Assembly (NCBI RefSeq): GCF_004342485.1 | Contig: NZ_SMBU01000001.1 | Coordinates: 310,001 to 374,000, forward strand | Direction: 5' to 3' | Length of the DNA: 64,000 nucleotides | Source: Roseateles saccharophilus | GTDB taxonomy: Bacteria; Pseudomonadota; Gammaproteobacteria; Burkholderiales; Burkholderiaceae_C | Shown: in pieces, positions 63,366-64,000 of the stretch | Numbering within the stretch: the stretch's first letter is position 1 | Layout of the letters: every line of letters starts with the position of its first letter | Notes under the pieces: model-generated | What the model saw: the letters and a program-made list of their open reading frames with translations, nothing else | Told to the model about the DNA's origin: nothing | The model's database searches: none | Position numbers and translations under genes: made by a program

Positions 63366-64000
63366 ATGGTGCTCAGAAACGAGTACACGTTCAGCGAACT
63401 TGAGCAGTGGTTCCGCGACCACCGCGTGACCGAAGTCGAATGCCTCGTCCCCGACCTCACCGGTGTGGCGCGCGGCAAGATCCTGCCGCGCGAGAAGTTC
63501 ACCGAAGACCGCGGCATGCGGCTGCCCGAGGCCGTGGTGGCGATGGGCGTGACGGGCGAGTTCCCCGAAGAAGGGCCCTACTACGACGTCATCAGCCCCA
63601 ACGACATGGACATGCACCTGCGCGCCGACCCGACGACGGTGCGCCTCGTGCCCTGGGCCACCGACCCGACCGCGCAGATCATCCACGACTGCTTCGACCG
63701 TCATGGCCAGCTCGTGCCCTTCGCGCCGCGCTCGGTGCTGCGCCGCGTCTGCAACCTCTTCGACGCCGAGGGCTGGGACCCGGTCGTCGCGCCCGAGCTG
63801 GAGTTCTACCTCGTCGCGCGCAACACCGACCCCGACGTACCGCTGAAGCCGCCGGTCGGCCGCAGCGGCCGCGCCGAGACCTCGCGCCAGGCCTACTCCA
63901 TCGACGCGGTCAACGAGTTCGACCCTCTGTTCGAGGATGTCTACGACTACTGCGAGAAGATGGAGCTCAACGTCGACACGCTGATCCACGAGATCGGCGC
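63366..64000 (+). CDS. puuA: Gamma-glutamylputrescine synthetase PuuA / glutamine synthetase family (3' truncated by window)
   Basis: The first 211 residues of a glutamine-synthetase-like enzyme. PuuA joins glutamate to putrescine with ATP, the first step of the Puu pathway. The beta-grasp start TEVECLVPDLTGVARGKILP and the catalytic-domain start with APELEFYLVARNTDPDVP are typical of the PuuA/GlnA3-type proteins. The gene runs off the window end. Neighbours puuB and puuD fix the pathway. A glutamate-polyamine ligase for other amines is also possible. Confidence 0.93.
   Translation, partial: MVLRNEYTFSELEQWFRDHRVTEVECLVPDLTGVARGKILPREKFTEDRGMRLPEAVVAMGVTGEFPEEGPYYDVISPNDMDMHLRADPTTVRLVPWATDPTAQIIHDCFDRHGQLVPFAPRSVLRRVCNLFDAEGWDPVVAPELEFYLVARNTDPDVPLKPPVGRSGRAETSRQAYSIDAVNEFDPLFEDVYDYCEKMELNVDTLIHEIG

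Overview
The window is GC-rich bacterial chromosome with tightly packed genes on both strands. Gene content and order (surA-rsmA; the fur/bamE-dapB-exbB-exbD-leuS-lptE-holA block; glnE next to a YhdP-like gene; a malic enzyme carrying a phosphotransacetylase-like domain) point to a betaproteobacterium of the order Burkholderiales, probably near Roseateles, Rubrivivax or Leptothrix. That placement is inferred from gene order and protein resemblance, not computed. No rRNA, tRNA, CRISPR array, phage or complete insertion sequence was seen.

1-31.8 kb is mostly housekeeping. In order: surA (partial) and rsmA; a secreted barnase-type RNase with its barstar inhibitor; maeB divergent from thiL-pgpA-pncC; a membrane GGDEF/EAL protein behind a periplasmic cupredoxin; holA-lptE-leuS; exbD-exbB; dapB-bamE divergent from fur; a giant AsmA/YhdP-like protein divergent from glnE; a rhombosortase-like protease with an unknown DUF3052-like protein; a ClC transporter with CBS domains; a DadA-like oxidase divergent from an EamA exporter; a glutathione transferase; and a CYTH-CHAD protein.

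31.9-40.8 kb starts with a Tat-exported metallo-beta-lactamase-fold protein paired with a SCO copper chaperone. A selenium module follows: sugE, selD and senB on the minus strand, and senA on the plus strand with a start that overlaps the senB start. Downstream of senA are a phosphonate-type binding protein, an ATPase and two permeases resembling the putative selenate ABC transporters. Together they would import a selenium oxyanion, make selenophosphate, convert it to a selenosugar and attach selenium to hercynine, giving selenoneine.

40.8-41.9 kb is a scar: the first 58 codons of an ohrR-like regulator, a segment of about 200 bp that may be the tail of a transposase, and a PfpI-like gene lacking its 5' part.

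41.9-64 kb is a polyamine/amine island. A minus-strand operon (transport ATPase, PuuB-like oxidase, cupin, aldehyde dehydrogenase) is divergent from a plus-strand series: PotF-like binding protein, TonB-dependent receptor, exported amidohydrolase, cytosolic amidase, LuxR-type regulator, PotH- and PotI-like permeases. Next come a MocR regulator divergent from gabT-gabD and an Lrp regulator divergent from puuB-puuD-puuA (puuA cut by the window end). The logic is uptake of polyamines or amide conjugates, release of the amine, then gamma-glutamylation or transamination and oxidation to GABA and succinate.
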